This document shows, piece by piece, positions 23,183-31,110 of a stretch of 32,473 bases of DNA. This DNA is from Streptomyces violaceoruber. Lineage in GTDB: Bacteria > Actinomycetota > Actinomycetes > Streptomycetales > Streptomycetaceae. The notes under the pieces were generated by a model that saw only the letters and a program-made list of their open reading frames with translations, was not told the origin of the DNA and ran no database searches. Position 1 is the first letter of the stretch, and each line of letters opens with the position of its first letter. A program made the translations under genes and the position numbers. The DNA is taken from NCBI GenBank assembly GCA_000720805.1, contig JODI01000097.1, forward strand, positions 1-32,473. The letters are read 5' to 3'.

Positions 23183-23683
23183 GTGAACCATGACTGGGAA
23201 GATCGCGTGGCCGCCGCCTGGGCCACCCTCGACGACTACGCGGAGGAGGACGGGGCCGAGTTCCGGGCCGTGATCGACGCGCTCGTCGCCGAACTGCCGG
23301 ACGGCAGCCCCCTCGGCCCCTTCGAGCGGGCCTGCGCCTGGGACTCGACCGGTCACTCGGACCAGGCCGTCCCGCTGTACCGGGAGGCACTGGCCCTCGG
23401 TCTGGACGGTTACCAGGGGCGCCGCGCGAAGATCCAGCTCTCCAGCTCGCTGCGCAACACCGGGCAGCCGGAGGAGGGCGTCAAGCTGTTGACCCCGGAA
23501 CTGGACGCGCCCTCCGACGAGTTGGACGACGCGGTACGGGCCACGCTCGCCCTGTGTCTGTCCAGCCTCGGCCGCGACCGCGAGGGGCTGTCCCTCGTGC
23601 TCGGCGCCCTGGCCCCGCATCTTCCGCGCTACCAGCGGTCGATGGCGAACTACGCGCGCGCCCTGGTCGCCCCCGAGGGCTGA
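23183..23683 (+). CDS. tetratricopeptide-repeat protein, 166 aa
   Basis: 166 residues. The N-terminal part MNHDWEDRVAAAWATLDDYAEEDGAEF is acidic, and helix pairs follow with the TPR spacing: FERACAWDSTGHSDQAVPLYREALALGL, IQLSSSLRNTGQPEEGVKLL and TLALCLSSLGRDREGLSLVL. This is a common actinobacterial TPR family, cytoplasmic, with no enzymatic motif; it probably binds another protein. The start is a GTG at 23183; a -10-like GAAAGT ends 6 nt upstream and no ribosome site is seen, so translation may be leaderless. It is divergent from the lipoprotein gene. Confidence 0.8.
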   Translation: MNHDWEDRVAAAWATLDDYAEEDGAEFRAVIDALVAELPDGSPLGPFERACAWDSTGHSDQAVPLYREALALGLDGYQGRRAKIQLSSSLRNTGQPEEGVKLLTPELDAPSDELDDAVRATLALCLSSLGRDREGLSLVLGALAPHLPRYQRSMANYARALVAPEG

Positions 23684-23732
23684 CGCGCCGGGGTGGCGGT
23701 GACCAACCGCCGATACGCTCGTTCTGCTGAAC

Positions 23733-25667
23733 GTGCAGTCACAGGATGTCGCCCCGCGCCCCGACCCCTCCTCCACCGCCTCCTCGTCCGCCGACCCGGT
23801 CGTCGACGTCGAGCAGGCCGAGGCCGCACTCGTCGAGCACTATCCGCGGCTCGTCCGGCTCGCCTATGTGGTGCTGCCGCCGGGCCTCGGCCGGGGCAGG
23901 CGCGTACTGACCGCGCACGCCCTCACCCAGCGCGCCCTGCCCCGCGGCCGCACCTCCGTCCCCGTGATCCCGGCCCAGTCGACCGGCCGCGACGGCGACC
24001 TGGGGTACGCCCTGGTCCGTCTCCAGGTGCTGCGCGCGGCGCTGCAGGCGAGCCTGCCGCTGAAGCGCACGGTATGGCCGAAGCGGGCGCAGCTGCCGCC
24101 GGCGCTGCCCCAGGTGTGGGGCCTCAAGCTCTTCCCTCGCTCGGGCGGCGCCGACGAACTCGCCCTGGACCAGCGGCTGTCGGCCCTGTCCGGCCCGGCC
24201 CGCGCCGCGTACGTACTGCGCGGCCTGGAGAAGCTCCCGGACGACGACGTACGCACCGTACTGACGGCCGCGGGCGTCGCCGACGTGGACACCGCGCTGA
24301 ACGAGGCGGACGAGGTCACCGCGCGGTACGCGCTGCTCGAATCCCCCGAGTTCGACCCCTGTTCGCTCCAGGCCCGGCCCACCGACCTGATGCGGCGCAG
24401 GCAGCACACGAAGGCGGCGCTCGCCGCGGCCGCCGCGGTCGCGGTGTGCGGGGCGCTGCTCGGCCTGCCCGGCGACGGCTGGGGACGGGACGGCGCGGCG
24501 GCGCCCGCCTACGCGCGCAACCCGTCCGCCCAGGCCGCCCTGGACCCGGCGAAGCTGACCAGGGCCGCCCCCACCACCTGGCGGTCCTCCGCGCGCACCG
24601 ACTTCTCGGTGTGGCCCGCCCGCGGCGAACTCACCGGCGACCAGGGCCTGCTGCGCCGCGCCCTCGCCGTCTGGGCCCGCCCCGGCGCGACCGTCCGGGT
24701 CTCCCCGACCCGCGGCACCCCGTCCGGCGGCCCGGCCGGACCACCTCAGCTGCTGTACGCGGGGACCGTCGACAACGCGCGCGTGGTGATCCTCTACGAC
24801 GGTCTGCGCATCGCCCGCTACGCCGAGCCGAAGGACGGCACCAAGGGTGCCGCGCTGGACTTCGCGCGGGTCGACGGCGCGAGCGGTGCCGAGGCCAGTG
24901 CGGTGGTGCTGGGCCGGGCCGACGGCAACGTCCGCTATCTGACGGCGCCCTGGGTGAAGGAGGCGGCCGAGCGGGACCTGTTGAAACCGGGCACCGGTGC
25001 GATGGACCTGCCCCTGACCGACGGCACCACCGCCCCGCTGGCCAGCCCCGCCGTCCGGACCGGCGCGTGCACCTCGTGGAACGTGCTCCAGGTGACGGAC
25101 GCCTCCGGCATCCGCCTGCTGACGGACCTGGGCGAGCTGGTCCCGGCCCGCCTCACCACCGGCCGGCCCGGGTCGGCACACGACGCGTCCGGTCCTCAGT
25201 CGCAGCGCGCGTGGGCCCCGTTCGCCTGCTCCCTGTCCGCGGTGCGGGCCGCGGGCGTACGGAGCGTGAACGCATGGGAGTTCGCCGCGCAGCCGCTGCC
25301 CGACGCGAGCGGCTCGGCGGCCTGGGTGTGCACCCGTGCCGAGACCTGGCGGGGCGACGGCACCCGCGTACTGGCGCAGTTCCACACACCGGGCGGCGCG
25401 TACGGGGCGGTCGCGGCGAAGGCCCAGGACGTGCCGGCCTGCGGCCCCCGCGATCCGCATGTGCTGGCCGGTGTGCTGTGGAAGTCGGGAGCGGGCTCCT
25501 GGTACCTGCTGGCCGCCGGCAGCCGCGGAACCTCGTCGATCAGCGCGACGGGCGGAGTGCGCGGAACGGCCAACGGCCACCTGCTGACCGTGAAGACCCG
25601 GCAGGGCGCCCAGGCCGGACTGAGGGCGACCTTGGAGAGCGGGCGGGTGATCAACGGCCTCGGCTAG
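23733..25667 (+). CDS. membrane-anchored protein with N-terminal sigma-factor-like domain
   Basis: 644 residues. Residues about 26-110 resemble sigma-70 region 2 (AEAALVEHYPRLVRLAYVVLP), and 149-196 resemble region 4 (LSALSGPARAAYVLRGLEKL then VRTVLTAAGVADVDTALNEAD). A basic patch RRRQ (221-224) precedes a single membrane segment (about 227-246). The remaining 400 residues would be outside the cell: a domain with LLYAGTVDNARVVILYDGLRIARY, a Cys-containing region (TGACTSW, WAPFACSL, AWVCTRAE, VPACG) and a repeated Trp/Tyr pattern. The GTG at 23733 is used. Core DNA-contact motifs of a true sigma factor are poorly kept, so it may be a sensor or anti-sigma-like protein. Confidence 0.75.
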   Translation: MQSQDVAPRPDPSSTASSSADPVVDVEQAEAALVEHYPRLVRLAYVVLPPGLGRGRRVLTAHALTQRALPRGRTSVPVIPAQSTGRDGDLGYALVRLQVLRAALQASLPLKRTVWPKRAQLPPALPQVWGLKLFPRSGGADELALDQRLSALSGPARAAYVLRGLEKLPDDDVRTVLTAAGVADVDTALNEADEVTARYALLESPEFDPCSLQARPTDLMRRRQHTKAALAAAAAVAVCGALLGLPGDGWGRDGAAAPAYARNPSAQAALDPAKLTRAAPTTWRSSARTDFSVWPARGELTGDQGLLRRALAVWARPGATVRVSPTRGTPSGGPAGPPQLLYAGTVDNARVVILYDGLRIARYAEPKDGTKGAALDFARVDGASGAEASAVVLGRADGNVRYLTAPWVKEAAERDLLKPGTGAMDLPLTDGTTAPLASPAVRTGACTSWNVLQVTDASGIRLLTDLGELVPARLTTGRPGSAHDASGPQSQRAWAPFACSLSAVRAAGVRSVNAWEFAAQPLPDASGSAAWVCTRAETWRGDGTRVLAQFHTPGGAYGAVAAKAQDVPACGPRDPHVLAGVLWKSGAGSWYLLAAGSRGTSSISATGGVRGTANGHLLTVKTRQGAQAGLRATLESGRVINGLG

Positions 25668-25753
25668 CCGACACCGGAGGCAACAGGCTGCCGGCAACGG
25701 CAACGGGTCGGCCAGGTACGGGCGTTGACGGCCGGGGTGGACTCGACCGGCGA

Positions 25754-25772
25754 CGCCCGCTGTGAGCGGGCG
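25754..25772 (+). terminator. hairpin after the sigma-like membrane gene
   Basis: CGCCCGC-TGTGA-GCGGGCG, a perfect 7-bp stem with a 5-nt loop, 86 nt after the stop. The 212-bp gap to the TetR gene holds otherwise only its promoter. Confidence 0.55.
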
Positions 25773-25867
25773 CCCAGCCATGGACCGCGGGCGCTCAGCG
25801 AGCGTCTCGTGCTGAACAAGTGAACACCGGTGGCCGGTCCCGTCCGTTCGGGGCCGGATTCGATCGG

Positions 25868-25873
25868 TAAGGT
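25868..25873 (+). promoter_or_regulatory. -10 box TAAGGT, probable leaderless start
   Basis: TAAGGT fits TAnnnT and ends 6 nt before the ATG at 25880, with no ribosome-binding sequence. Confidence 0.5.
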
Positions 25874-25879
25874 GTTCGC

Positions 25880-26596
25880 ATGACTACCGTGGTGCGCCGC
25901 AGGATGGGTGTCGAGGAGCGGCGGCAGCAGCTGATCGGCGTCGCCCTCGACCTGTTCAGCCGCCGGTCGCCCGACGAGGTCTCCATCGACGAGATAGCCG
26001 TGGCCGCGGGCATCTCACGGCCGCTCGTCTACCACTACTTCCCCGGCAAACTCAGCCTGTACGAAGCCGCGTTGAAGCGCGCGGCCGAGGATCTCGCGAG
26101 CCGGTTCACGGAACCGCACGAGGGCCCGCTGGGAGCCCGGCTGCTGCGGGTGATGCGCCGGTTCTTCGACTTCGTCGAGGAGCACGGCCCCGGTTTCTCG
26201 GCGTTGATGCGGGGCGGTCCGGCCGTCACCGTGGGCGGCGCCGCGTCGGTGAGCGCGGTCTCGGCCACGAACGCGCTCATCGACTCCGTACGACAGGTCG
26301 CGTACGACCAGATTCTTTCGCATCTCGACGTGACGGATCCGCCCGCGCGGCTGGAACTGGTCGTCCGCTCCTGGATCTCGCTGGCCGAGTCGACCGCGCT
26401 GATCTGGCTGGACGGCCGGGACATCCCGCGGGCCGAGCTGGAGGTGCAGCTCGTGCACGACTTCGCCGCGCTCGCGGCCGTCAGCGCGACCCACGACGCG
26501 GAGATGAGCGGGCTGCTGCGCCGGCTGCTCAAGGACGAGCCGGGCGACGGGCCGTTCAGCGACCTGGTGCAGGGGCTGGTCGCGCTGGCGTCCTGA
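25880..26596 (+). CDS. TetR-family transcriptional regulator
   Basis: 238 residues. The N-terminal TetR helix-turn-helix is clear: RRQQLIGVALDLFSRRSPDEVSIDEIAVAAGISRPLVYHYF, with the recognition helix at about 44-54 and GKLSLYEAAL after it. The C-terminal ligand-binding part (about 70-238) is helical and specific to this protein (EEHGPGFSALMRGGPA, ESTALIWLDG). The ligand is unknown. It is convergent with the CHMI-type gene, 21 bp apart. The start appears leaderless. Confidence 0.9.
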   Translation: MTTVVRRRMGVEERRQQLIGVALDLFSRRSPDEVSIDEIAVAAGISRPLVYHYFPGKLSLYEAALKRAAEDLASRFTEPHEGPLGARLLRVMRRFFDFVEEHGPGFSALMRGGPAVTVGGAASVSAVSATNALIDSVRQVAYDQILSHLDVTDPPARLELVVRSWISLAESTALIWLDGRDIPRAELEVQLVHDFAALAAVSATHDAEMSGLLRRLLKDEPGDGPFSDLVQGLVALAS

Positions 26597-26617
26597 GCGG
26601 GACCCCGAGCGGAACTC

Positions 26618-26971
26618 TCAGCGCTCGACCTTGCGGTACGACGGGTCGAGGTCACGCACCTCGGCGGAGGCGTGCAGCGCCGAACCGTCGTCCTCGATGT
26701 GTTTGGCCAGCAGCTCCACCACGGCCTCCGTCAGTCTCGCCTTGGTCTCCTCGGTGCGCCCGGCGAGCAGCCCGATGGTGACGTGGACGACGCCGTGCCC
26801 CTCGTTCTCGTGTCCCACCAGGGTGTACGCGGACGGACGGAACTGCGTCTTGCAGGCTTCCGGCTTCGCCGCCGCGATCTCGACCGCCGCCGAGTGCAGG
26901 GCGTCGGCGAAACCTCCCCGGTCGAAAGCGGGCTCCAGGGTGGCGGAGTAGTCGACGGTGATCTGCGGCAT
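26618..26971 (-). CDS. 5-carboxymethyl-2-hydroxymuconate isomerase-like protein (tautomerase fold)
   Basis: 117 residues starting MPQITVDYSATLEPAFDR, so removal of Met exposes an N-terminal proline, the catalytic base of the tautomerase/CHMI family. Also visible are FRPSAYTLVG, HVTIGLLAGRTEETKARLTEAVVELL and SAEVRDLDPSYRK. CHMI (HpaF) acts in homoprotocatechuate breakdown, but no other hpa genes are near, so the real substrate is open. The ATG at 26971 follows AGGAG with a 5-nt spacer; a GTG two codons earlier is inside the ribosome site. It lies 33 bp after the PP2C phosphatase stop, in the same direction, so the two are probably co-transcribed. Confidence 0.85.
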   Translation of the reverse strand: MPQITVDYSATLEPAFDRGGFADALHSAAVEIAAAKPEACKTQFRPSAYTLVGHENEGHGVVHVTIGLLAGRTEETKARLTEAVVELLAKHIEDDGSALHASAEVRDLDPSYRKVER

Positions 26972-27004
26972 GAGCACTCCTGTTCTGAGGCAACAGGGCC
27001 CACC

Positions 27005-28627
27005 CTAGTTCTTCAGCTGCAGCGCCAGCATCGCGATGTCGTCCTCGCGTTCGTGGCCGAAGCAGGCCAGGAGGGTGTCGCACAGGGCGTTTGGTCCGGG
27101 CAGGGAGCCGGAGGCGGCGGCACGGAGGTGTTCCATCGAGACCTCCAGGTCCGTGCCCCGGGTCTCGATCAGACCGTCGGTGACCATGAGGAGCCGGTCG
27201 GTGGGTTCGAGGAACAGTTCGGTGGGCGGCGGGTGGGGCAGGCCCAGACCGAGCAGGGGCCCGCCGGCCTTGGCGTAGTCGGCACTGTGGGTGTCCCGGA
27301 TGATCAGCGGCGGGATGTGGCCCGCGTTGGCGATACGGGTGCGTCCGGTGTCGGGGTCGATCAGGGCCAGGCAGACGGTGGCGGTGACGTCGGGGTGGTA
27401 GTGCTGGAGCATCCGGTCCAGGCGTTCCGCGAGCACCGCCGGGTCGCTCTCGTCGACGCAGTAGGCGCGTAGCGCGTGCCGGATCTCGACCATGACGGTG
27501 GCCGCCTCCAGCGAGTGCCCGACCACGTCGCCGACGGCGGCGAGGACACCTTCTCGGGTGCGCAGCGCCGCGTAGAAGTCGCCGCCGATCTCGGTCTCCC
27601 GGGACGCGGGCACATAGCGCACCACGACGTCGAGACCGGGCAGTTCGGGCAGCCGGTGCGGCTGGGGCAGGAAGCTGTGCTGGAGGGTGAGGGCGACATG
27701 CCGCTCGACCTGGTACATGAGCAGCGGCTCGGCGGCGAGCGCGGTGGCCTGGGCGAGCCGGGCCAGCAGCGCCTCCGCCTCCGGGCCCGCCCGGCGCAGC
27801 CCGCGGGTGGGGGCGGCCAGACACACCGGGGCCTTGCCGTCCTGGGTGACGGTCAGCGCCATCCGGGCGTCGTGCTGCACGCCGGGCCGGAAGAACCCGG
27901 TGGGCCACAGAGGTGCGGGGACCGTGGTGATCTGCACCCCGGACTGCCCGCGGGTGAGCCGCCGCAGCAGACCCGCGACGGTCCGGTGGGCGCCCTCGTC
28001 CGGCAGCGCGACCGAGGTGCGGTCCCGGGAGAGGCCGCGGTACAGCTTGTCGTCGTGGTCGAGGACGAAGACGGCGGCGGGCGAGCCGGTGAGCCGCGCG
28101 GTGGCGTCGGCGGCGGCGTCGGCGAGTTCCTGCAGGGAACGCGCCGCCTGGATGGTGACGATCGCCTCCGACAGCAGCGTCAGCCGCCGTACCAGCGCCT
28201 GGCCGTCGGCCCGCAGCCGGCCGGCCCGTACCGCCGCCCGGACCGCCGCCTCGATCGCCTCGGGCTCGGCGGGCATCGTCAGATAGGCCTCGGCGCCCTC
28301 GTCCAGCGCCTGACAGCGGTCGCGCGGGACCGCGGCACCGGCCGAGCAGTGCACGACGGGCAGGCCGGCCATGCGGGGCCGTTCCTTGAGCCGGCGGCAC
28401 AGTTCGAAGCCGCTCATGTCCGGCAGGTTCACGTCGATCAGGGCCACGTCGGGAACGTTTCCCTTCCGCAGCCGGATGTCGAGTTCGGTCAGCGCCTCGT
28501 AGCCGGTGGCGACGGCGACGACCCGGTGACCGGCGCGGCTGAGCACGGCGGCCAGCGCGTACCGGCTGTCCGCCACGTCGTCCACGACCAGCACGGTCGT
28601 GCCTGTCTGCTTGTCGTTGACATCCAT
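27005..28627 (-). CDS. REC-GAF-PP2C (SpoIIE-type) serine phosphatase
   Basis: 540 residues in three parts. A receiver domain (about 10-130) has acidic residues D16/D17 and phosphoacceptor D65 in VALIDVNLPDMSG. A GAF-like region (about 150-330) has LQELADAAADATARLTG and AVFVLDHDDK. A SpoIIE/RsbU-type PP2C domain (about 345-540) has EIGGDFYAAL, GDVVGHSLEAATVM, RIANAGHIPPLI, RLLMVTDGLIETRG and EDDIAMLALQ, with the metal-binding aspartates present. Such proteins dephosphorylate anti-anti-sigma factors in response to a kinase signal, so it probably feeds a SigB/SigF-type stress network. No partner kinase lies next to it. The ATG at 28627 follows AGGGG 7 nt upstream. Confidence 0.92.
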   Translation of the reverse strand: MDVNDKQTGTTVLVVDDVADSRYALAAVLSRAGHRVVAVATGYEALTELDIRLRKGNVPDVALIDVNLPDMSGFELCRRLKERPRMAGLPVVHCSAGAAVPRDRCQALDEGAEAYLTMPAEPEAIEAAVRAAVRAGRLRADGQALVRRLTLLSEAIVTIQAARSLQELADAAADATARLTGSPAAVFVLDHDDKLYRGLSRDRTSVALPDEGAHRTVAGLLRRLTRGQSGVQITTVPAPLWPTGFFRPGVQHDARMALTVTQDGKAPVCLAAPTRGLRRAGPEAEALLARLAQATALAAEPLLMYQVERHVALTLQHSFLPQPHRLPELPGLDVVVRYVPASRETEIGGDFYAALRTREGVLAAVGDVVGHSLEAATVMVEIRHALRAYCVDESDPAVLAERLDRMLQHYHPDVTATVCLALIDPDTGRTRIANAGHIPPLIIRDTHSADYAKAGGPLLGLGLPHPPPTELFLEPTDRLLMVTDGLIETRGTDLEVSMEHLRAAASGSLPGPNALCDTLLACFGHEREDDIAMLALQLKN

Positions 28628-28807
28628 CTGTCAGCCCCTGGGACACACAGGTGGGACAGACCGGGGTTCAGGGTCTGCCCCACCACCGTAATGCCCTTGT
28701 CAGGAAACCGGCGAGAATACGGCCACTGATCGTCCCGGAACGGCGAACGTGCCCGATTCCCGCTCGTACGAGGATGACTTGACGATAGGGTCCGCTCCCG
28801 ACGCCTG

Positions 28808-28838
28808 CGCCGGATGCAGCCGGTAGCCGGTACCGGCG
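28808..28838 (-). terminator. GC-rich inverted repeat after aglA
   Basis: CGCCGG and CCGGCG pair across a loop that contains the perfect palindrome GCCGGTACCGGC (28826-28837), 36 bp after the aglA stop on the minus strand. It is the likely aglA terminator. The remainder of 28628-28873 shows no convincing promoter for the phosphatase gene. Confidence 0.45.
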
Positions 28839-28873
28839 AGCGCGTCGATCCGCTGCCGTCGCGTCTGCGGGGT

Positions 28874-30625
28874 TCAGAGGCGCGTGGTGAACCACACCGT
28901 CGTGTCCGCCGGCACCTTCGTCTCGCCGTCCGCCTCGGTCACCTCACGGCTGGTGAGCAGGACACGGCCGTACGCCGGAGTCGTCACCGACTCGCCGCCG
29001 GTGTTGGTGACACACACGAACTCCCCGCGCCGGAAGGCGAGGACGCTCTCGGGGGCGCGCAGCCACTCCACGCAGTCGCCCGCGCCCAGGTCGGGCTGCT
29101 CGCGACGGGCGACGAGGGCGGCCCGGTAGAGCTCCAGGGTGGAGCCCGCGACGCCGGTCTGAGCCTCGACGCTCAGCTCGCCCCAGCACTCCGGCTGCGG
29201 CAGCCAGCTGCCCCCGCCGCCGAAGCCGTACGACGATCCCGTGCGCGTCCAGGGGATCGGCACCCGGCAGCCGTCACGGAAGCCGTCCTGGCCCGCGCCG
29301 CGGAAGTAGGCGGGGTCCTGGCGGACCTCGTCGGGCAGGTCGACGACGTCCGGGAGGCCCAGTTCCTCACCCTGGTAGACGTACGCCGATCCGGGCAGCG
29401 CCAGCATCAACAGGGTCGCCGCCCGGGCCCTGCGCAGGCCGAGTTCGCGGTCGCCCGCCAGACGGATCTGGGTGCCGAGGCCGGGTGGGTTGGCGAAGCG
29501 GGTGGCGTGGCGGGTGACGTCGTGGTTGGACAGGACCCAGGTGGCGGGGGCGCCGACCGGGCGCATGGCCTCCAGGGTGCGGTCGATGACGGCGCGCAGC
29601 TCGTCCGCGTCCCAGTCCGTGCTCAGGTACTGGAAGTTGAAGGCCTGGTGCAGCTCGTCGGGGCGGACGTAGTTGGCGGTGCGCTCGACGGTCGGGGTCC
29701 ACGCCTCGGCTACGAAAATCCGCCCACCCGTCTCCCGCCCCCGCCCTTCCGAGGAAGGCCCTTCGGGCCCCTTCTCATTTCCCGCGTACTCGTCGAGGAC
29801 CGTGCGCCACTGGCGGTAGATCGCGTGCACGCCGTCCTGGTCGAAGAACGGCATGACATCGTTGCCCAGCAGTTTGACCTGATCGTGGGTTCCCAGGTCC
29901 GGGAGCCCCTCCGCCTTCACCAGGCCGTGGGCCACGTCGATCCGGAAGCCGTCGACGCCCATGTCGAGCCAGAAGCGCAGGATGGAGCGGAACTCGTCGC
30001 CGACGGCCGGATGGTCCCAGTTGAAGTCGGGCTGCTCGGGGGCGAAGAGATGCAGGTACCACTCCCCCGGCGTGCCGTCCGGCTCGGTGACCCGCGTCCA
30101 GGCCGGGCCGCCGAAGATCGACTCCCAGTCGTTGGGCGGGAGTTCGCCGTCCGCGCCCTTGCCGGGGCGGAAGTGGTAGCGCTCCCGCAGCGGTGAGCCT
30201 GCGCCCTCGGCGACCGCCCGCTTGAACCACTCGTGCTGGTCTGAGGAGTGGTTGGGGACCAGGTCGACAATGACGCGCAGGCCCAGCCCGTGGGCGTCGC
30301 GGATCAGCATGTCGGCGTCCAGGAGGTTGCCGAACATGGGATCCACGGCCCGGTAGTCGGCCACGTCGTAGCCGGCGTCGGCCTGTGGGGAGGCGTAGAA
30401 GGGGCTGAGCCACACGGCGTCCACGCCGAGGTCGCGCAGGTACGGCAGTCGGGTGCGGATGCCCTCCAGGTCGCCCATGCCGTCGCCGTCACTGTCGGCG
30501 AAGCTGCGCGGGTAGACCTGGTAGATCACGGCGTCCCGCCACCAGTCGCGGCGCTGGGCGACGGTGGCGACGGCCGCTTCAAAAAAGGAGGTCGGGGCCG
30601 GGTCGGCGGAGTGCTGCTGGCTCAT
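28874..30625 (-). CDS. aglA: alpha-glucosidase, GH13 family (AglA-like)
   Basis: 583 residues, a GH13 enzyme that releases glucose from maltose and short maltodextrins. Motifs are WWRDAVIYQVYPRSFADSDGDG, VDLVPNHSSDQHEWF, GFRIDVAHGL with nucleophile D230, FVAEAW with acid/base E307, and LSNHDVTRH with stabiliser D369. No signal peptide is present, so it is intracellular. Residues 284-301 (EKGPEGPSSEGRGRETGG) do not resemble the family and sit just before the acid/base strand; they look like an in-frame repeat insertion. In S. coelicolor the gene follows malEFG; here only a relic of malG is upstream. The start is the ATG at 30625 with AAGGA 4 nt upstream. Confidence 0.9.
   Translation of the reverse strand: MSQQHSADPAPTSFFEAAVATVAQRRDWWRDAVIYQVYPRSFADSDGDGMGDLEGIRTRLPYLRDLGVDAVWLSPFYASPQADAGYDVADYRAVDPMFGNLLDADMLIRDAHGLGLRVIVDLVPNHSSDQHEWFKRAVAEGAGSPLRERYHFRPGKGADGELPPNDWESIFGGPAWTRVTEPDGTPGEWYLHLFAPEQPDFNWDHPAVGDEFRSILRFWLDMGVDGFRIDVAHGLVKAEGLPDLGTHDQVKLLGNDVMPFFDQDGVHAIYRQWRTVLDEYAGNEKGPEGPSSEGRGRETGGRIFVAEAWTPTVERTANYVRPDELHQAFNFQYLSTDWDADELRAVIDRTLEAMRPVGAPATWVLSNHDVTRHATRFANPPGLGTQIRLAGDRELGLRRARAATLLMLALPGSAYVYQGEELGLPDVVDLPDEVRQDPAYFRGAGQDGFRDGCRVPIPWTRTGSSYGFGGGGSWLPQPECWGELSVEAQTGVAGSTLELYRAALVARREQPDLGAGDCVEWLRAPESVLAFRRGEFVCVTNTGGESVTTPAYGRVLLTSREVTEADGETKVPADTTVWFTTRL
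29723..29776 (-). repeat. 54-bp GC-rich insertion within aglA
   Basis: On the coding strand the 54 bp contain a perfect hairpin CCTTCC-TC-GGAAGG preceded by GGGGCCCGAAGGGCC. Length is a multiple of three, so the frame is kept. The composition resembles repetitive extragenic sequences of Streptomyces rather than GH13 coding DNA. Confidence 0.6.
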
Positions 30626-30690
30626 GGCGTCCTTGGTGCGTAACGGGGTTCGGTCGTGGGACTGTCGTCAAGGCTGTCGTGGGCTGCTGC

Positions 30691-30724
30691 CGAGATTACG
30701 TACCGCTGTCGAGATTGCGTACGG
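30691..30724. promoter_or_regulatory. direct repeat upstream of aglA
   Basis: CGAGATTACGTACCG (30691-30705) and CGAGATTGCGTACGG (30710-30724) differ at two positions and lie 19 bp apart, 66-100 bp before the aglA start. They may be an operator or regulator half-sites. The surrounding 30626-30857 has no gene. Confidence 0.45.
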
Positions 30725-30857
30725 CGGCGGGTGCGAGGCGGCCGCGTGTCGGCGAGGTCGGATGGAAAATCGGTCGCCGCCCGCGCGGTCGGGCGCGGGA
30801 GTCCGCGGGGCGGAGCCCGTGAGCGGGCCTGTGATGGCGGCTCCCCGGTGGCGGGAC

Positions 30858-31039
30858 TCAGCCCTTCGTGCCGCCGAGGTGAGGCGGGCACCAGGTTCTT
30901 CTGCACGAAGCAGAAGAACGCGGCGGCTGGTATCGATCCGTACCGCGGTGGCGGCCTTGAGATCGCGCTGCGTGTCGTGCTCACTGACGAAGGACTGCAG
31001 GCCGACGGCGAAGGGTGTGTGTACTTCGTGTCGGACAGC
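30858..31039 (-). pseudogene. malG: decayed 3' end of a MalG-type sugar ABC permease
   Basis: Three pieces of one protein end are readable in order on the minus strand but in three different frames: FAVGLQSFVSEHDTQRDLKA (from 31012), then IPAAAFFCFVQKNLV (about 30934-30890), then GGTKG and a TGA stop at 30858. This is the standard C-terminus of MalG-family permeases (...LAVGL..F...., IPA..FF.VQK.LV.GLT.GGTKG). At least two single-base losses lie in the last segment. Upstream of about 31040 the gene is replaced by the TnpB element. It would have preceded aglA in the maltose operon; here it is dead. Confidence 0.8.
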
Positions 31040-31110
31040 TTGGCTTCCTCCCCCTCGTGAACGAGGAGGATTCCTACGGCTCGCGCCGTGGGGTTTTCTG
31101 CTTCGACGCC
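31040..31110 (-). ncRNA. candidate omega-RNA 3' region of the TnpB element
   Basis: TnpB guide RNAs usually overlap the 3' end of tnpB and the element's right end, and take their guide from the flanking DNA. The hairpin at 31053-31066 and the boundary near 31040 fit this. The guide would then be the next about 16-20 nt (31039 downwards, GCTGTCCGACACGAAG), inside the malG relic. Position only; no direct evidence of transcription. Confidence 0.3.

Noticed and set aside
23739..25781. 680-codon open frame opposite the sigma-like membrane protein
   Set aside because: Arg/Gly/Ala-rich shadow without domains; the plus-strand frame has a coherent domain order.
28778..28792. TTGACGATAGGGT considered as a promoter on the plus strand
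   Set aside because: The two hexamers nearly touch, so no functional spacing, and no plus-strand gene follows.
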